DNA from: Hyphochytrium catenoides
Taxonomy: Eukaryota > Sar > Hyphochytriomycetes > Hyphochytriales > Hyphochytriaceae
Direction: 5' to 3'
Length of the DNA stretch: 64,000 bases
NCBI GenBank assembly: GCA_900088475.1
Contig: FLMG01000988.1
Span: 90,808 to 154,807, forward strand
The notes below the pieces were generated by a model, which ran no database searches, was not told the origin of the DNA, and saw nothing but the letters and a program-made list of their open reading frames with translations. Made by a program: the position numbers and the translations under genes. Each line of letters begins with the position of its first letter. Positions within the stretch are counted from its first letter, which is position 1. Shown here piece by piece: positions 25,301-37,475 of the stretch.

Positions 25301-28300
25301 AAGCGTTAATCCAAAGGAAAGTGTTGAACCCGATACAAGGCAAGATGTTGATACAGCATATCTCGAGCTGTTGATAGCTTCCCTACTAAGCCATCAACGT
25401 TTAGAAATTGCCACCCTACTCTTGGAGACAGCCAAGAAAGCAGATCATCTAGGAATGCCCACCTGGAGAGACACTTTGTTCCCGGTTTTGAAAGACGAGT
25501 TCCACATTTTCTGGACTAACGCAGCCGGTCTTAGCTGTTGAAAGATGGAGGTTCGGCGCAAGCTTGTGCTGCTTTCTGCTGCCTCATTATGGGAGATTGT
25601 TGAACTCACAGCCAGAGCCAATTTCTCGTTCTCATATTGGTCGCTTTCCCCTTCATCCGTAGCTGACACATCGGCTGCTGATGGCTTCCTTGAGCCGCTC
25701 TCCTTTACATCGTCAAGCAGTGTTAAATTAGGCTCAACCTTGTCTCCTCGTTCACTGTCTTCTTCCTTGGCAGCCCCATTTCGGTCAACTGTATCTTCCG
25801 CTAAAATGGGGGGAAGAACTTCCCAGCTCACACAACGGCCTACAACAGGCTGTGCGCTCGTCCTCCCGATGAAGTGCTGGTCCCACATCATCCCGTGGCC
25901 AATGGTCCGCGGGAGGTAGTCTAGGTGGACGAAAAGTGTCGAAGGCAGACTGATGCCCTCACCACTTTCCTGGCCTGATTCGAAGGTATTGGGAAGAGCA
26001 AAGATGGAGAGACATCGAAGGCAGAGAGCAGATTGTCAGGAAGTGAGTGAAATGGCATCCTTAATAACCTATTAGGCGCAGCCTTGTCAACCGACGGCTG
26101 ATGACTTCAGTAAATAGAGGACAGATATCATCATATAGTAGAGTACGGACCAACACCTACTTTAGGCGCGGTTGACGACAAGTTAGAGGGAAGGAGAACT
26201 CTGCTGCGCAGAGACTGTACGGCTCATACGTATACTGACCTCCAAATTCAGCCCTTAGCACGAGGACTTTCAACTTGGCAAACTTGCTCTTTTCTTCTGC
26301 ATCCACGCTCATCCAATAGCGCGAGAAGGCTCCACTCTTTCTTTGCTGATAGAAGTAGAGGAGGAGGACAAGGCAAGCGAGAGCAGGCACCACCAGAACC
26401 TTGCTATAGTCAAAGTAAAGGCAGAAGTAAGCAAAGAGGAAGTAGAGAAATAGCGTCAAAGGCTTGTTCTCCCATCTCCACACGGAGACGACAAAGGTCT
26501 GTGCCTCCTTGATATATCCAGTAAGCCGTAGGAACCTGTACAGACATGCGAGCCATACATTCTAGTCAGCACAATCCAATTCTTCCCATTGGGTTTTTAT
26601 AATTGTCAATGGGCCAAACGATGGTCCAATGAAGAGGATATTATAGTGATTAGTTGCACGGTAATGCGAAGGAAGGCCCTTGATCAGGAAGGATCGCGAA
26701 GGTGGCAGTTTAGTCTTCAAGTACCTCGCCAAATTGGTTCTCATCTCTTCCAGACTGAAATTTGGTTCTTCTCTGGCTTTAGTCTGGGGCTGGAAAAAAT
26801 GCTTCACATTGCTACTAAAAAATGCCTTCAACTGAATAAATCCTGTAGGGCCCTTGCCATTAGGTGGCGTGGATAGCAGGAGCCATTCCCCACCGGGATC
26901 TGGTCGATCTTGGAAGGGCCCTGTCAAAGGGAACAAAGTTAGCGGCTGAGAGTAGCATTGTTGACACTAGTATCTGAGAACACGATGGTCCCAGAGAAGA
27001 GAATTATAGGAGTGTTAGGTAGCAGGACCGACTACTGGGGCCAATCCATAATAATTTGAAGAAGCCGGTGACATGTCACGTTACTTGAAAAGTAGCGCAG
27101 GTCGAAAGACACCACCAAGAAAGGACGTAAGGTTTTATGACAAACATGTCCTCAGGAAGAAAACACTGTTAGGGGAAATCCAAGAAACGGCAGAGGGTTT
27201 GGAGGGCTTAACGACCCTTGAGCCTCTTTATGTACCTGGAACTCCCGCTGGAAGGTTTCCCATGTACATGTTGGCCTGCGCCTCAAGGATATCGTATAGA
27301 GGTAGCTCTGCAAAGCCAATTGCCCGATGTGTCTGTTTGCTTCGCACCTCCACTCTGACCACCGAGTTCGTAGGACGCCGGACATAGAAAGCAACCTAAA
27401 TGAATCAGGGAGAATTGGGGGGAGGGGTGGGTGGTAAGGACAAGTCTATAGCCCAAGTAAGCAAGGAACACGTGTTGTGAGTACGGCATTTCGCTTTCGA
27501 GCTGCCAAGCCCAAAAGTGACAGTGAGAAATGCGGCAAGGTTGAGTTTCCTCACCTGGCAATTTAGGTTTGGCCTGCCATCATTGTAGCATCCTGGCGTC
27601 TTAAGTGCATGATCCTCAAATTCTGTAAAGATTGAGAAGGGGCAGTCAGTGTGTGGTGTCTCACGGTAGCGATCTACAAGCGGAGACTCCTCTATGACCC
27701 TACTATATGCGGAGTAACTTATTTTAGCTTCAGCTAGTTTCTCTTTGCTATCCAATGCAATGGTTATCTCTCATTGCCCAGTCTCACCTATTACGGCATA
27801 AACTTCTTCCTTCTTATCCCCTCGAGCATGAAAGAGACTGTGACAGCTGTCGGTGCATCGATGGATGCCCTTTAACACTAGATAGAGCACTCCTACGTGT
27901 GTGCTGTCCTTATTTCGCGGCATCCCCCTATCGGAAGGAGTTAAAGTTAGCTAGTGCCAACATTAAGCAAATATATATAAGGACAATCGCGTAGAGAGGT
28001 ATCGTAGACTGTAGAGATTTTCTATTGGATTCGAAGGCAGGTGGTATCACTGGACAGTAACATTGGGGTGTGTGGATTAGCTTCACGGGATGGGGACAGG
28101 GGGACAGGCAATAGAAGGAGCGCACACGAGGAAATCAGATGGGAGTGAATTGACTACAATGAAACCATGAGTATGGAAACAACGAAAGTAGTCTCACTGA
28201 ACCTTATTATTCTAGGCCGGCAAGAAAAGTCTCTTTCGGCTGCCAATCGACACCAAATGTGGCAATGGATGTGGCAGATTGAGCAGCGAAACCCTTGAGA

Positions 28301-30484
28301 AACCTGGATACCCTGCTTCTCCACTGATAAGAGCTCCCCGCAGGCGTTGCAGTACAAGTGATTTGAAGAAAAAGGTGTATGAAAGGAAGGAAGAAAAGAG
28401 TGAATCGAAGGAACCGAGTAGAATGTTTTAAGGGAGAGAGAATGTGTTGTCCAGTCACAGCCCACAAGGTCCTTGGCCCTCTGGTACATTATGTCTAAAA
28501 ATATATACCCTGCAACCCGGCAAAACACAGAGAGGCGTAAGCCTATCTGAGCGAGCTTTCACGGCCATGAGATAGATTAAGTGAGAAAACCTGATTCCTC
28601 GAGTAAAGGTCAAGAGTAAGAAGGAGACGCAAGGGGTTGACGTGACGTAGGGAAAGAAAAGCAGGCCAAAATAAGGCGCATCATTACCGGCATCTTCCCC
28701 ATCCTCTCCCAACGTCGTGCGAAGCTTGTGCCACCTCGATAGGGCTGTGGACGGATGGAGAAGAGCTGGTAGAAGGTCGATAGCTACACTGCCCAAGCGC
28801 GTATCCGATAGCAGGTTGCTATTCCACACTTCCACCACCAGTTCGTAGGGTTGAATGCTGACTGACGACTGGATGGGAAGCTGCAGGCCCAATGTATTCC
28901 TTTCCATGCGGCCCCAGACAGGATTTTTGCCACCCGCAATTTGAGGCTTTGTCCTAACCTTATCCAACTGACCAGGGAGGATTGAAAGGGTAACACAGGG
29001 GTCCTGTGTGCCTATGTCCCACTTGCCCACCTAATAGAAGTTATAGTACAAAAGAGGTAAGTCAAAGGACTTAGGACTGAGCCTTGAAAATCAAGCAGAT
29101 AGACAAAAGTACTTTGAGGTCCTTCGCCCTATGCGCAGTGACTATAATAGTGCCAAAGAAGGCACGATAGTCCACCTCGCGGATGGTTCGACGTGTATTC
29201 TGAGACCACGAGAGAGAGAGACTTGTCAGTATACAATGAAATACACTGGTGACTAGAGTTAGTCACATACCACAAGTAGCGGTTGACCACTAGGGCCAAT
29301 AGCACGAAGAGAGAGCAGCAGGCGAGAGGAGACTACGAAACAAAGAGAGGCAAGAGAGTCATATGAAACGGAGGCAAGGTGCCCAGAAAGAGATAGAGGT
29401 ACGACGAACCTCATGTAAAACTTCCTTGTTTAGTGCCTCTATCGTCCTAGTACAAGGTGCTGCCGTGCTCGCCATCAGCTTGCAGGAGCGATGAAACTCC
29501 TTAAAGCAATGAGAGCAGCTGTAACCTACAGGATACCTTCCTTCTCGATACTGCGCTTTGTTGCCCCAGAGGTTGAAGCAGCCATAGCACAACTCCACTG
29601 GAGCCTCCATTAGCCTTGAAAGTGAAGGTTAGTTTTAACATAACAATGTGAGTTCAAGCCAAAACATAACATTATAGCAAAGTGAGAGATAGGCAGTCAA
29701 TGGAGCTTATCTTACTGATGGCCAGAGGCAGGTAAAGCAGGCAGCATAGCACTATCCCGCCTTTGTGAGTCACTCTCTTCGCTCATCCCATCTTTACTCT
29801 CTTCAGTCAGCGCCTTAGGCGCGGTAATATTCGAAACCCAGCCTCGCATGGGCACGACGGATTGAAGGTCCACCGTGTTATTTTGAAGTCTAAAAAACTC
29901 CGAGGGTTGCATAGTCTCATGAGCCGTAGAGACGGTCATTTGTTGAGAGTTAGATTCCCTCTTATGCGGACTTGATTGCCGTCGGCGTTGCACGGTACGT
30001 AGAATGCAATAGTCACATACTCGCACCAAATAGTCAAAGCCTTCTACGACGGCGGACTGGGAGGTACACTTTGCACAAAAGATTTTGCCGCAAGCTCTGA
30101 GGATAACGAAGACATGCCAAGAAGATAAGACTTAGGGCTAATCGGGGTCACGGATTGAAAAGGCTCGAAGGTAACAGTAAAAAGAGTTGTATAGAAAGAG
30201 AAGGACAAATTGAATTCACAACGTACCAGTCAACCTGGCGATACAGATAGTTTCCGATAGGAGGATAGTTTAAGCAGCCAACGCACACCATACCTGCAGT
30301 GGTGCCGTCGGATGAACAGGTCAAACTCCACATTGCAGGCGTTGCAGTTAGAGATATCCTTGTCATCCTGCCACTGATGGTCTGTAGGTATAGAGCCTAT
30401 ATTGACATCCGGATCCGAAGCCGATGAGGCGGTCTTCCTGAAAGAGCGCTGACGAAGACCTTCTGAGCCATCTAAACCGGCCAT
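22393..30484 (-). CDS. FYVE - C1-like zinc finger - C2 - C1 - C2 - MCTP-like membrane protein
   Basis: Large minus-strand gene with many exons. From ATG 30482-30484: a complete FYVE finger split by an intron (CNACNVEFDLFIRRHHCR, then CGKIFCAKCTS and RVCDYC, about 30370-30000); a C1-like finger (about 29585-29440, LCYGCF ... SCSHCFKEFHRSC); a C2 domain (about 29190-28720, IIVTAHRAKDL ... NPVWGRM ... LRLGS-type core); a second C1 finger (about 28370-28215, CNAC ... CSICHIHCHIWC); a second C2 (about 27750-27270, VRVEVRSKQTHRAIGFAELP). Then NFSLEEMRTNLARYL and a membrane pair (26480-26340), a further C2-like segment (25340-24600), and a PRT_C-type tail with NLFNWTHPWKT and two hydrophobic helices (23900-23790), as in MCTP proteins. 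A possible PH-like region (WAPGVLLLRT ... WFLSC) ends the protein at TAG 22393-22395. Predicted role: PI3P- and lipid-binding tether at endosome/ER contacts. It could be two adjacent genes, and the start could lie upstream near 31270. Confidence 0.7.
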
Positions 30485-31030
30485 TGTCTTCTCGGGAGAT
30501 ATTCTTGCGCGCGAGCCACACTATGGAATATGCACCAACCCAAATGGCTCCTCGGCCTACGAACCCATAGAGTTGGATTGAGATGGATGCTATGTTTAGC
30601 TGAAAGGCCACGCGCTGGGCAGAGTCCCTATTATTAACAAGATGCAACAATACTGACGGCGTATATATACGGCCCAGTGGGAGTAACCTCTCGTAGCGTT
30701 GTTGGATGTCCACCTCTGCTTGTCATGGCTCTCGGTTGGAGGAAGCGGGAGTGAGAACACAGAGGCACAAGGTCCTGGCCAAGGCAGAAGCGCGGCACGG
30801 GCGCTCTGCGAAGTCAAGAAGAAAACTGCTTCGCATCTTTTTGTCTTTGTTCCTCCTCCTGCCCTTCTCTGTACTTACAGAAGGATTCTGAACTACACAT
30901 ACCCCTTCACCTTCAGAACCATGTAAATTCACAACCTCCCCCAAATTTAACGTTTAGACAGTGTAACAAGGGAATAAAGTTCCTACTGTAAATTTACGGT
31001 TGGAGGACACAGCTGTCACGTTACGCTTAC

Positions 31031-31270
31031 CTAGACTGTCAAGAAAGAAATTGGCAGTAAATGTTGGTCATTCAGTGCAAGCTGTTCAGAGCTATCATTG
31101 TCAAATATGTGGCATTGCTTGTCAGTTCTACTGTCAAGAAAGGGTGGAGCTTGAGCCAAACCTGCAGATTTGATGGAAGAGACTTCTTCCTCACAGATTA
31201 TTGGTAAAGTCTCTGGAGCTGCCTCTCGCTTATCAGAATATGAGTCAGGATCTACTTCCACGGCTGTCAT
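31031..31270 (-). CDS. Short acidic open frame; possible N-terminal exon of the FYVE gene
   Basis: ATG at 31268-31270 followed by 79 acidic residues (MTAVEVDPDSYSDKREAAPE) and a TAG just before a good donor GTAAGC. It lies upstream of the FYVE gene on the same strand and has coding-like composition. If an internal donor is used it could be the first exon of that gene; otherwise it is a short separate protein or not coding. No family recognised. Confidence 0.3.
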   Translation of the reverse strand: MTAVEVDPDSYSDKREAAPETLPIICEEEVSSIKSAGLAQAPPFLDSRTDKQCHIFDNDSSEQLALNDQHLLPISFLTV

Positions 31271-31459
31271 CGCAGATTAAAGACTGAAGCCTTACGAGTC
31301 TGAAAAGTCTTACTACTCTGCAACTCCATGCGGGCTAGTCAGGGAAGAGAGTCCATCGCAGAGATGGGATATACGCGAAGCCTGAGCCCTTAGAACGAGG
31401 AGGTCCCCTACTCTAGAGCAGTATGAACTGGTTCTCGATCGAGTGCAGGTAGCCTTGAC

Positions 31460-34296
31460 ATGGCGCTTCAGATAGTTCAGCGGGCCGGTGGCCGCAGCTA
31501 TCGCCGCGCCCGTAGGCTGTCGGGCAGTTTGGTCTTCCTGAGTGAGAAATTGTCTCCCTCACGCAGCTTGATTCTCACCAATACGAGACGGTCTCAGCTA
31601 CTGGGCCATCGCGGCTTGGCCACCCCAGCAGCAACACAAACTCAGGCAACTACCTCCAATGCCACAGGTTCAGAAAAGACAACTCTTTCGTTTACCAAGG
31701 ACCCCGGTGCTAGCATAGACCTTCTTACTCACTGGAAAGGGATGAAATCGCTTCCGTTCGTTCAACCCGAATTCGGTAGATTGGTCAACTCGCCGGTGCC
31801 TGGCACTAGACGCTCCCTGATAGGTCTTGGACGGGCACTGATGGCGTCCGTTGCTCGTCGTGACAACGAGAAGATATATGGCTTGCTCGAGAAATTTCGT
31901 GCGGAGGAACTGATGAAGTATTCTTGGATACAGGAAGCAGTCTGCTTCTACTTCTGTAACCAGCAGAAGGAGAGGGAAGCCGACCAACTGTTTCTAGGTT
32001 TGGAAGAGCAAGGAATTAGATGTGAGGATGGTCTTATCTCAGCCTGGCTGCTCATGAAACTTTCTCTTGGTAAAGTTGACGAGGTGGCAGTGAAGCTGAA
32101 GCACTACTTATCCCACTCTTACCAGCCTCCAATGAAAGTCTTGATGGTGGCAATCCCCGCGCTGACCAAACGCACCCACGCGCTTCCTAACGGAGAAGAA
32201 CGGCGGCAGCTAGGGGACGAGCTGTTGGATCTACTAGCAAAAGGATTGGACAAGTCCCAGCTGAACAGGTAAGGAGCAAACAACACATGAGCCACTTGAA
32301 CTGGGACTTATGACCTGGACTACTTAGGATTCCCGTCCATTGCGTCTACTTTGAGTATCTATGGGCTAGGGAATTCCAACCCGCCGAAAAATTGCTGGTC
32401 AAGATGCAAGAGTGGGTTCCTATCGAACGTAGACGTAAGTTCATTAGCTCCTCCTGACCTAGGCAAGGGTGATTTGGGCTTAAGGTGTTATGTCCGTTCA
32501 ATAGACTGGAATGCCCTCCTCCGATGCTACAACCGTCTGGCTCTGCCAACAGACTTCGTGACTGTGAAATCGCGGCTAGAGGACTTGGGCTTCGACTTCA
32601 AGAAAGAGAATGCGTTACCAGCCTTGGTGACGCATTATGCTGAAGAGGTAAACATTGTCCTCACTCCGTCAACAGATGCCATCTGTGCTAACAGTCTGGG
32701 CTCTTTAATCGCCTATTACGGAACAGGGCCACCTGGAAGAAGCTATTTATGTACTCAAGATGCATCCCGAGGCGAAAACCGGGGAGGTTCTCTCATTTTT
32801 TAGGGAAGCGTATGCACGGCTTGGAGAGCCCGGGCTGGTGGACGAGATTTTATGGGAAGCTGCTGCTCTCGATGGAAAGAAATATTCCGCTGCGGGGGAC
32901 TTCTTGAGGGTTATCGCGGTGCATTGCACTGATGGCGACTGGCATACTGCGGTATCACTGTACGAAAAGATGAAGAGGAGGTATGGCACCACCGGAAAGC
33001 AGTCCGACGCAGGTATGTGTAGTATGACCTTCTAGGTTATTTTGAGGACCCTGTAAGTAGCCTCTACTATTCCCACCATAGATATGATCCTTGCGGCGGA
33101 GGTGGAGATGAAGGCCGCAAGAGGTGAATTCGATGCGGCGTACAAGCTGTTAGCCGAAAGCGGCTGGCCGATCCTCGTCATGCAGCAGTTTTTGAGCATC
33201 TGTCGACGGCATGGACAACCGACGTGGGCGGAGATGGCGGCTGAAAGCTACTGCAAGCAAGGCCGTAAGCTCGATGATGTCATGTGGAAGTACTTGATGA
33301 TCCTGTACATGCGGTTCGGGCAGGAGGACAAGATGATTTCGCTTGTAGACAAACTGAAGGATAAGAAATTGCCCCTCAACTATAAAACTGCGCAATTCTT
33401 AGTAAGGTTTATGTCACGTTGTGGCGAGTTTGACCGAGGTAAGATTTCCTCTATCTAATATTCATTAGCGTGATCTCTCAACCCGCGACCACACCATACT
33501 TACCAGTCCGACCTCAGTCCTTGCTGTCATCCAGGAGTGCAAGAAGCAGGGCTTTCCCTTGCCAAGGGGAAGTCTTAACGGCTATGTTCGAGAGCGTATC
33601 GGACTTCATATAAATCCGGCAGCGGTTGCTTCTAATCTCGCTATTGTTGAGAACTTCGTGAGCAATGATTTAAAGGAAGCCGCTACGCAGGTAAGATTCT
33701 CTTCGCGGATAGCAGTACTCTGGTCTTACTGAGGATTGCTTCGCAAGCGTATGTACGAGCTCTTGATGCAGGCGGCGTGCTTTTGCAATGATTCCGTTAA
33801 GGCTCATAAACTCTATGAGAAAGTTGAGAGCTTGGGGCCACCGTCCAGGAAAAGTTTGACCTTTCTGCTAGTCCAAGACCTGCTCAACGGCGACACGGAG
33901 GCTGCTAAGCGCTACGACCATGAGCTGTATGCGCTAGGCCTGCGCTCTCGTAACCTGATCACAAAGACTTTGTGCTTGTTCACCAAGGGTCACGTGATGC
34001 ATGGGTTTGAGAGGAATGCGGCGGACATCATCAGCTATATGGATATGTTGAAGCTCACAGCATCCAAAGCCTTCCTTCTAGAGACCGAGCTCCTGCCTTT
34101 CTTCATCATGGCTGGACGAGAGGACGACGCTGAGTTTATCAGGCAGTACGTGGCCAATGCAAACGAAGCTAAGCTTGCTCGAAGACAGCAGCAGGAGGAA
34201 TGGGCTGCTTCAGGGTTAGGGCAAGGAGGTTGTCAGAACAGCCCTTTTGATAACAACCTGTGGATAGACACATATACCTCACATAATCCACAGTAA
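31460..34296 (+). CDS. Mitochondrial helical-repeat (PPR-like) protein, tandem copy A
   Basis: Starts at ATG 31460 and stops at TAA 34294-34296; about seven exons and roughly 800 residues. The first 60 residues are Arg/Ser/Leu-rich with no acids until late (MALQIVQRAGGRSYRRARRL), a good mitochondrial presequence. The body is all-helical with repeats of about 35 residues, for example WNALLRCYNRLALPTDFVTV, EAIYVLKMHPEAKTGEV, WHTAVSLYEKMKRRYG and YELLMQAACFCNDSVKAHKL, which fit PPR/TPR-like pairs. The strongest conserved block shared with copy B is YSWIQEAVCFY. PPR proteins bind organellar RNA; a specific target cannot be read. I am confident of targeting and of the duplication, less so of the PPR label. 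Confidence 0.75.
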
Positions 34297-34782
34297 ATTC
34301 TAAATGTAAAGCTGTTTATTATCTTTGCTGTCTGCTGGCAATCTGTAGGACCTGCTCTGTATGCTCCACTCAATAGAAGCATCACATGAATTGAGAGTAT
34401 TTGACGGATTGTGTAGATAAGCTTATTTCACTCACTGACATTGTACAACCTGGATTGCTGACCTCAAACAATGAGAATCGACAGCAGGAGAGGCTGCGAC
34501 TGTTTCCACGCTTATGAAAGCAGGGCTCTGTAGCAAGCTTGGCGCTCAGGCACCGCATGACTCATGACTCATGACCCTTGTTCTGATCAAACGGCCGGGA
34601 TGGGCCTCCATGATCCATGACCAAGCGGAACTGCCTCGATATGCCTGTTGCTGACACCTAGTGCTAGGAAACTTGTCAACATTCGGAGAAGGGATGGCTG
34701 ACATATCCTTCCTCGGGCGGCTGAGTTAGGGCTTCTTGAGTGGAGGATATAGACCATCACACCTTAACATCCAGTGACTGCG
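34297..34782. other. Intergenic between the PPR-like paralogues
   Basis: Contains the 3' end of copy A and the promoter of copy B. A short direct repeat of catgactcatgac type occurs at 34555-34575. No gene seen. Confidence 0.4.
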
Positions 34783-37475
34783 ATGACGAGTCAACTGGTT
34801 CGGCCCGTGAAGCGAAGATCGCATGGTCTAATCAGGCGCTTGTCCAACACATGCACTCCCTCTTCTTCCTATTCATGGCATTCTAGTACTAAGAATGTTA
34901 TCCTGTCACCCCCTGCACTAAGAGAGTTCCCTCCTTCGGCGGCGGATGATAGAGTCCCCGTGCCGCAAACCTCTCTGGAGGAGAGAAGTTCTGCCTTGAA
35001 GTTGAAGACAAGTTGGACCAGACAGGAGTCGATACCTTTGCATGATTCTACTCTAGAGACACCAGTGCAGTCCCCGGTCGCCGGAACTCCTGCGTCGGTG
35101 ATTGGACGAGGGAGGAGCCTGATGATAGCCGTGGCTAAATCTGACTGGCAAGACGCGAATCGGCTGGTCCGCCGGTTCCAAAGAGATAACTTCGTCCGGT
35201 ACTCTTGGATCCAAGAAGCCGTATGTTTCTATCTCTGTCATCTAAAACGGGAGAAGGAAGCGGACGAACTCCTCAGCGGATTAGAACAGCAAAAGATCAG
35301 ATCTGAAGATCGTCTAGTAACCGCCTGGCTATATATGAAGCTGCACTTGGGAAGAATTGAAGATTTAGCTCCCAAGCTGGAAGCCTACCTATCACAACGC
35401 TATCGACCACCTAAGAAGCTCTGCATGGTCCTCATTCCTTCACTGGCAAGGCGACGACATCTTCGCTTGGCTGAATCGTTAGTGGACATACTTATTGAAG
35501 AGACTGACGAATCTGAAATGTAAGAGGACTTTCGCAAAGGCGCATTTTGATTGGTAAGAACCGGATACTAAGCTGATCTACCTCATCATTAGCATCCCTA
35601 TCAATAGCGTATTTTATGAGTACCTATGGACGGATAACGTCGACAGCGGTGAAAGGGTACTAGTCAAGATCCAGCGGTCTAGACGCCTGATAGAGCGGAG
35701 TCGTAAGTCATCAACTGTTGGACTTGAGCTGTGTACTTTTTATTCCTGACCGATCTTGCACAGATTGGAAGGCTTTATTGCAATGCTACCGCCGTGTTGG
35801 GCTAGGCATTGACGTCAGGAGTGTTCTGACTAGACTAGAAAGGAAGAACTTTGACGTCCGAGCCCTTGAAGCAGTCCGTGCTCTTGCAATTCACTACTTT
35901 GATCAGGTAGCTCTTTTGTTTGACAGCTAGGGACCTGACCTATCAGCACTGACAGTAATTGACCTATGCTTCATAGGCAATGCTAAAAGAAGGCTTACAA
36001 ATCGTTCAAGACGTGCCCGCAGTGAAAAATGTTGAAGTGCTATGCCGGCAACGCGATGCCTATTTGCACAAGGGAGACGAGGAGGGATTGAAGAAGACTC
36101 TGCGCGACATCTTGGAGCTCGCGGATGATAATTATTCTGCTTCTGGCGACTTCCTGAAGATGATAGAGTTCCAATGCGATCAAGGAGACGTGCGCGGAGC
36201 GATGAAAACATACGCAGAAATGGGCAAGCGGTATGGACATGCGAAGACTGAAATAGATGCTAGTAAGTATTCCTTTAGAGATTCCCTCTTACTGTCTCTT
36301 ATCTACAAGTATATCGCCTCCTTCCGTTTGCCATCTTCTTGCCATCTCATAGTGGCTGAAATTTCTCTCTCTGTAATTAGCAATGATGCAAGCTGCCAAG
36401 ATCGAGATGTCAGCTTTTGTCGGAGACTACGATAGGGCGCTGCGCTTGGTAGCGCTGTCTAAGTGGGCTACCCCTGTCATGGAGCAATTTCTGGGCATAG
36501 TCTGCAAGCGACATTCCCACTTAGCATGGGCTGAGCTCGCAGTTCAGCAATACATGCAACGGGGCTTGGCGTTGACTCCATCAATGTGGGAGTCCCTTCT
36601 CCTGGCATACACGCGCCTGGGTGAGAGGGACAGAGTTCTACAGCTGGTGGAAAAACTAAAGGCGCGAGATCTCCCCCTCAATTACATAAGCGCGCATTAT
36701 CTGATTAGCTTTCTCTCGCAATGTGGCCTATTCCATGAAGGTCAGCTTCGTTATAGTGTGTTATCCAACATTTCACTAACTAGGCATGGTATGCAGCGAA
36801 CACAGTCATTCAGGAGTGCAGGAGGCAGGGCTTCAGACTGCGGACGGAGACTTATGAACTCTATGTGAAAGAGCGAATTGGCTTGCACGTAGATCCCCTG
36901 GCAGCCCGCGCGAACCTTGCTGCAACAGAAGACTTCGTCAGAACGGAAGTACCCGCCACACAGGTAACGTTCGTCTCCGTAAACACTTCTAGAGAGGCAG
37001 TGACCAACACTAAACACTACTCATGTAGCGGATCTACGAGCACTTATTTTTGGCGGCTTGCTTCTACAATGACCGCTACAAGGCCTATGAGCTATATCAG
37101 GAAGTGGTACGACTGGGTCCGCGTTCCCAGGGTTCCCTGACTTGTCTTTTGGTCTTGAACTATCTCAACGGCGACCGTGAGAACGCTGAGGTGCAGAACA
37201 AAGAACTGACTGCATATGATCTGATGTGCCCGTACGTCATCTCTGAGACGGTGTGCCAACTGGTTAAAGGACATATCTTGCACGGCATAGAGCGCACTGC
37301 CCAGGACGTAATTGACCTGATCAGCTGGCTCGATATCTCTAGAGCTCATGCTATATCTCTGGATGAACTCATTGAGTTTTTCCATTCCAACAATCGCACT
37401 CACGACGCCAGTAGGCTAGAGGCTTATGTGACAATGCTTTATACGGAGCTAAAGGCTGTGGCCGAGCCACTTTGA
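34783..37475 (+). CDS. Mitochondrial helical-repeat (PPR-like) protein, tandem copy B
   Basis: First ATG in frame is 34783 (an in-frame GTG lies 9 bp upstream); stop TGA 37473-37475. About seven exons with positions matching copy A. The presequence is again Arg/Ser-rich (MTSQLVRPVKRRSHGLIRRL). Conserved blocks shared with copy A include RGRSLMIAVAKSDW, YSWIQEAVCFYLCHLKREKE, the exon starting IPINSVFYEYLW, and WKALLQCYRRVGL. Later repeats such as ELYQEVVRLGPRSQGSLTCL align with copy A's KLYEKVESLGPPSRKSLTF. The tail lacks the Gln/Asn-rich extension of copy A. Divergence is clear at the residue level while exon structure is kept, so this is an old tandem duplication. Function inferred only: organellar RNA binding. 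Confidence 0.74.

Noticed and set aside
28154-28528. The whole 124-residue frame as one coding exon
   Set aside because: Only the ends (a C2-like strand and the C1 finger) look coding; the Ser/Phe-rich middle resembles an intron. The join is left open.
34774-34782. GTG upstream in frame as start of PPR-like copy B
   Set aside because: A eukaryotic start needs ATG; the ATG at 34783 is nine bases on and gives an intact presequence.
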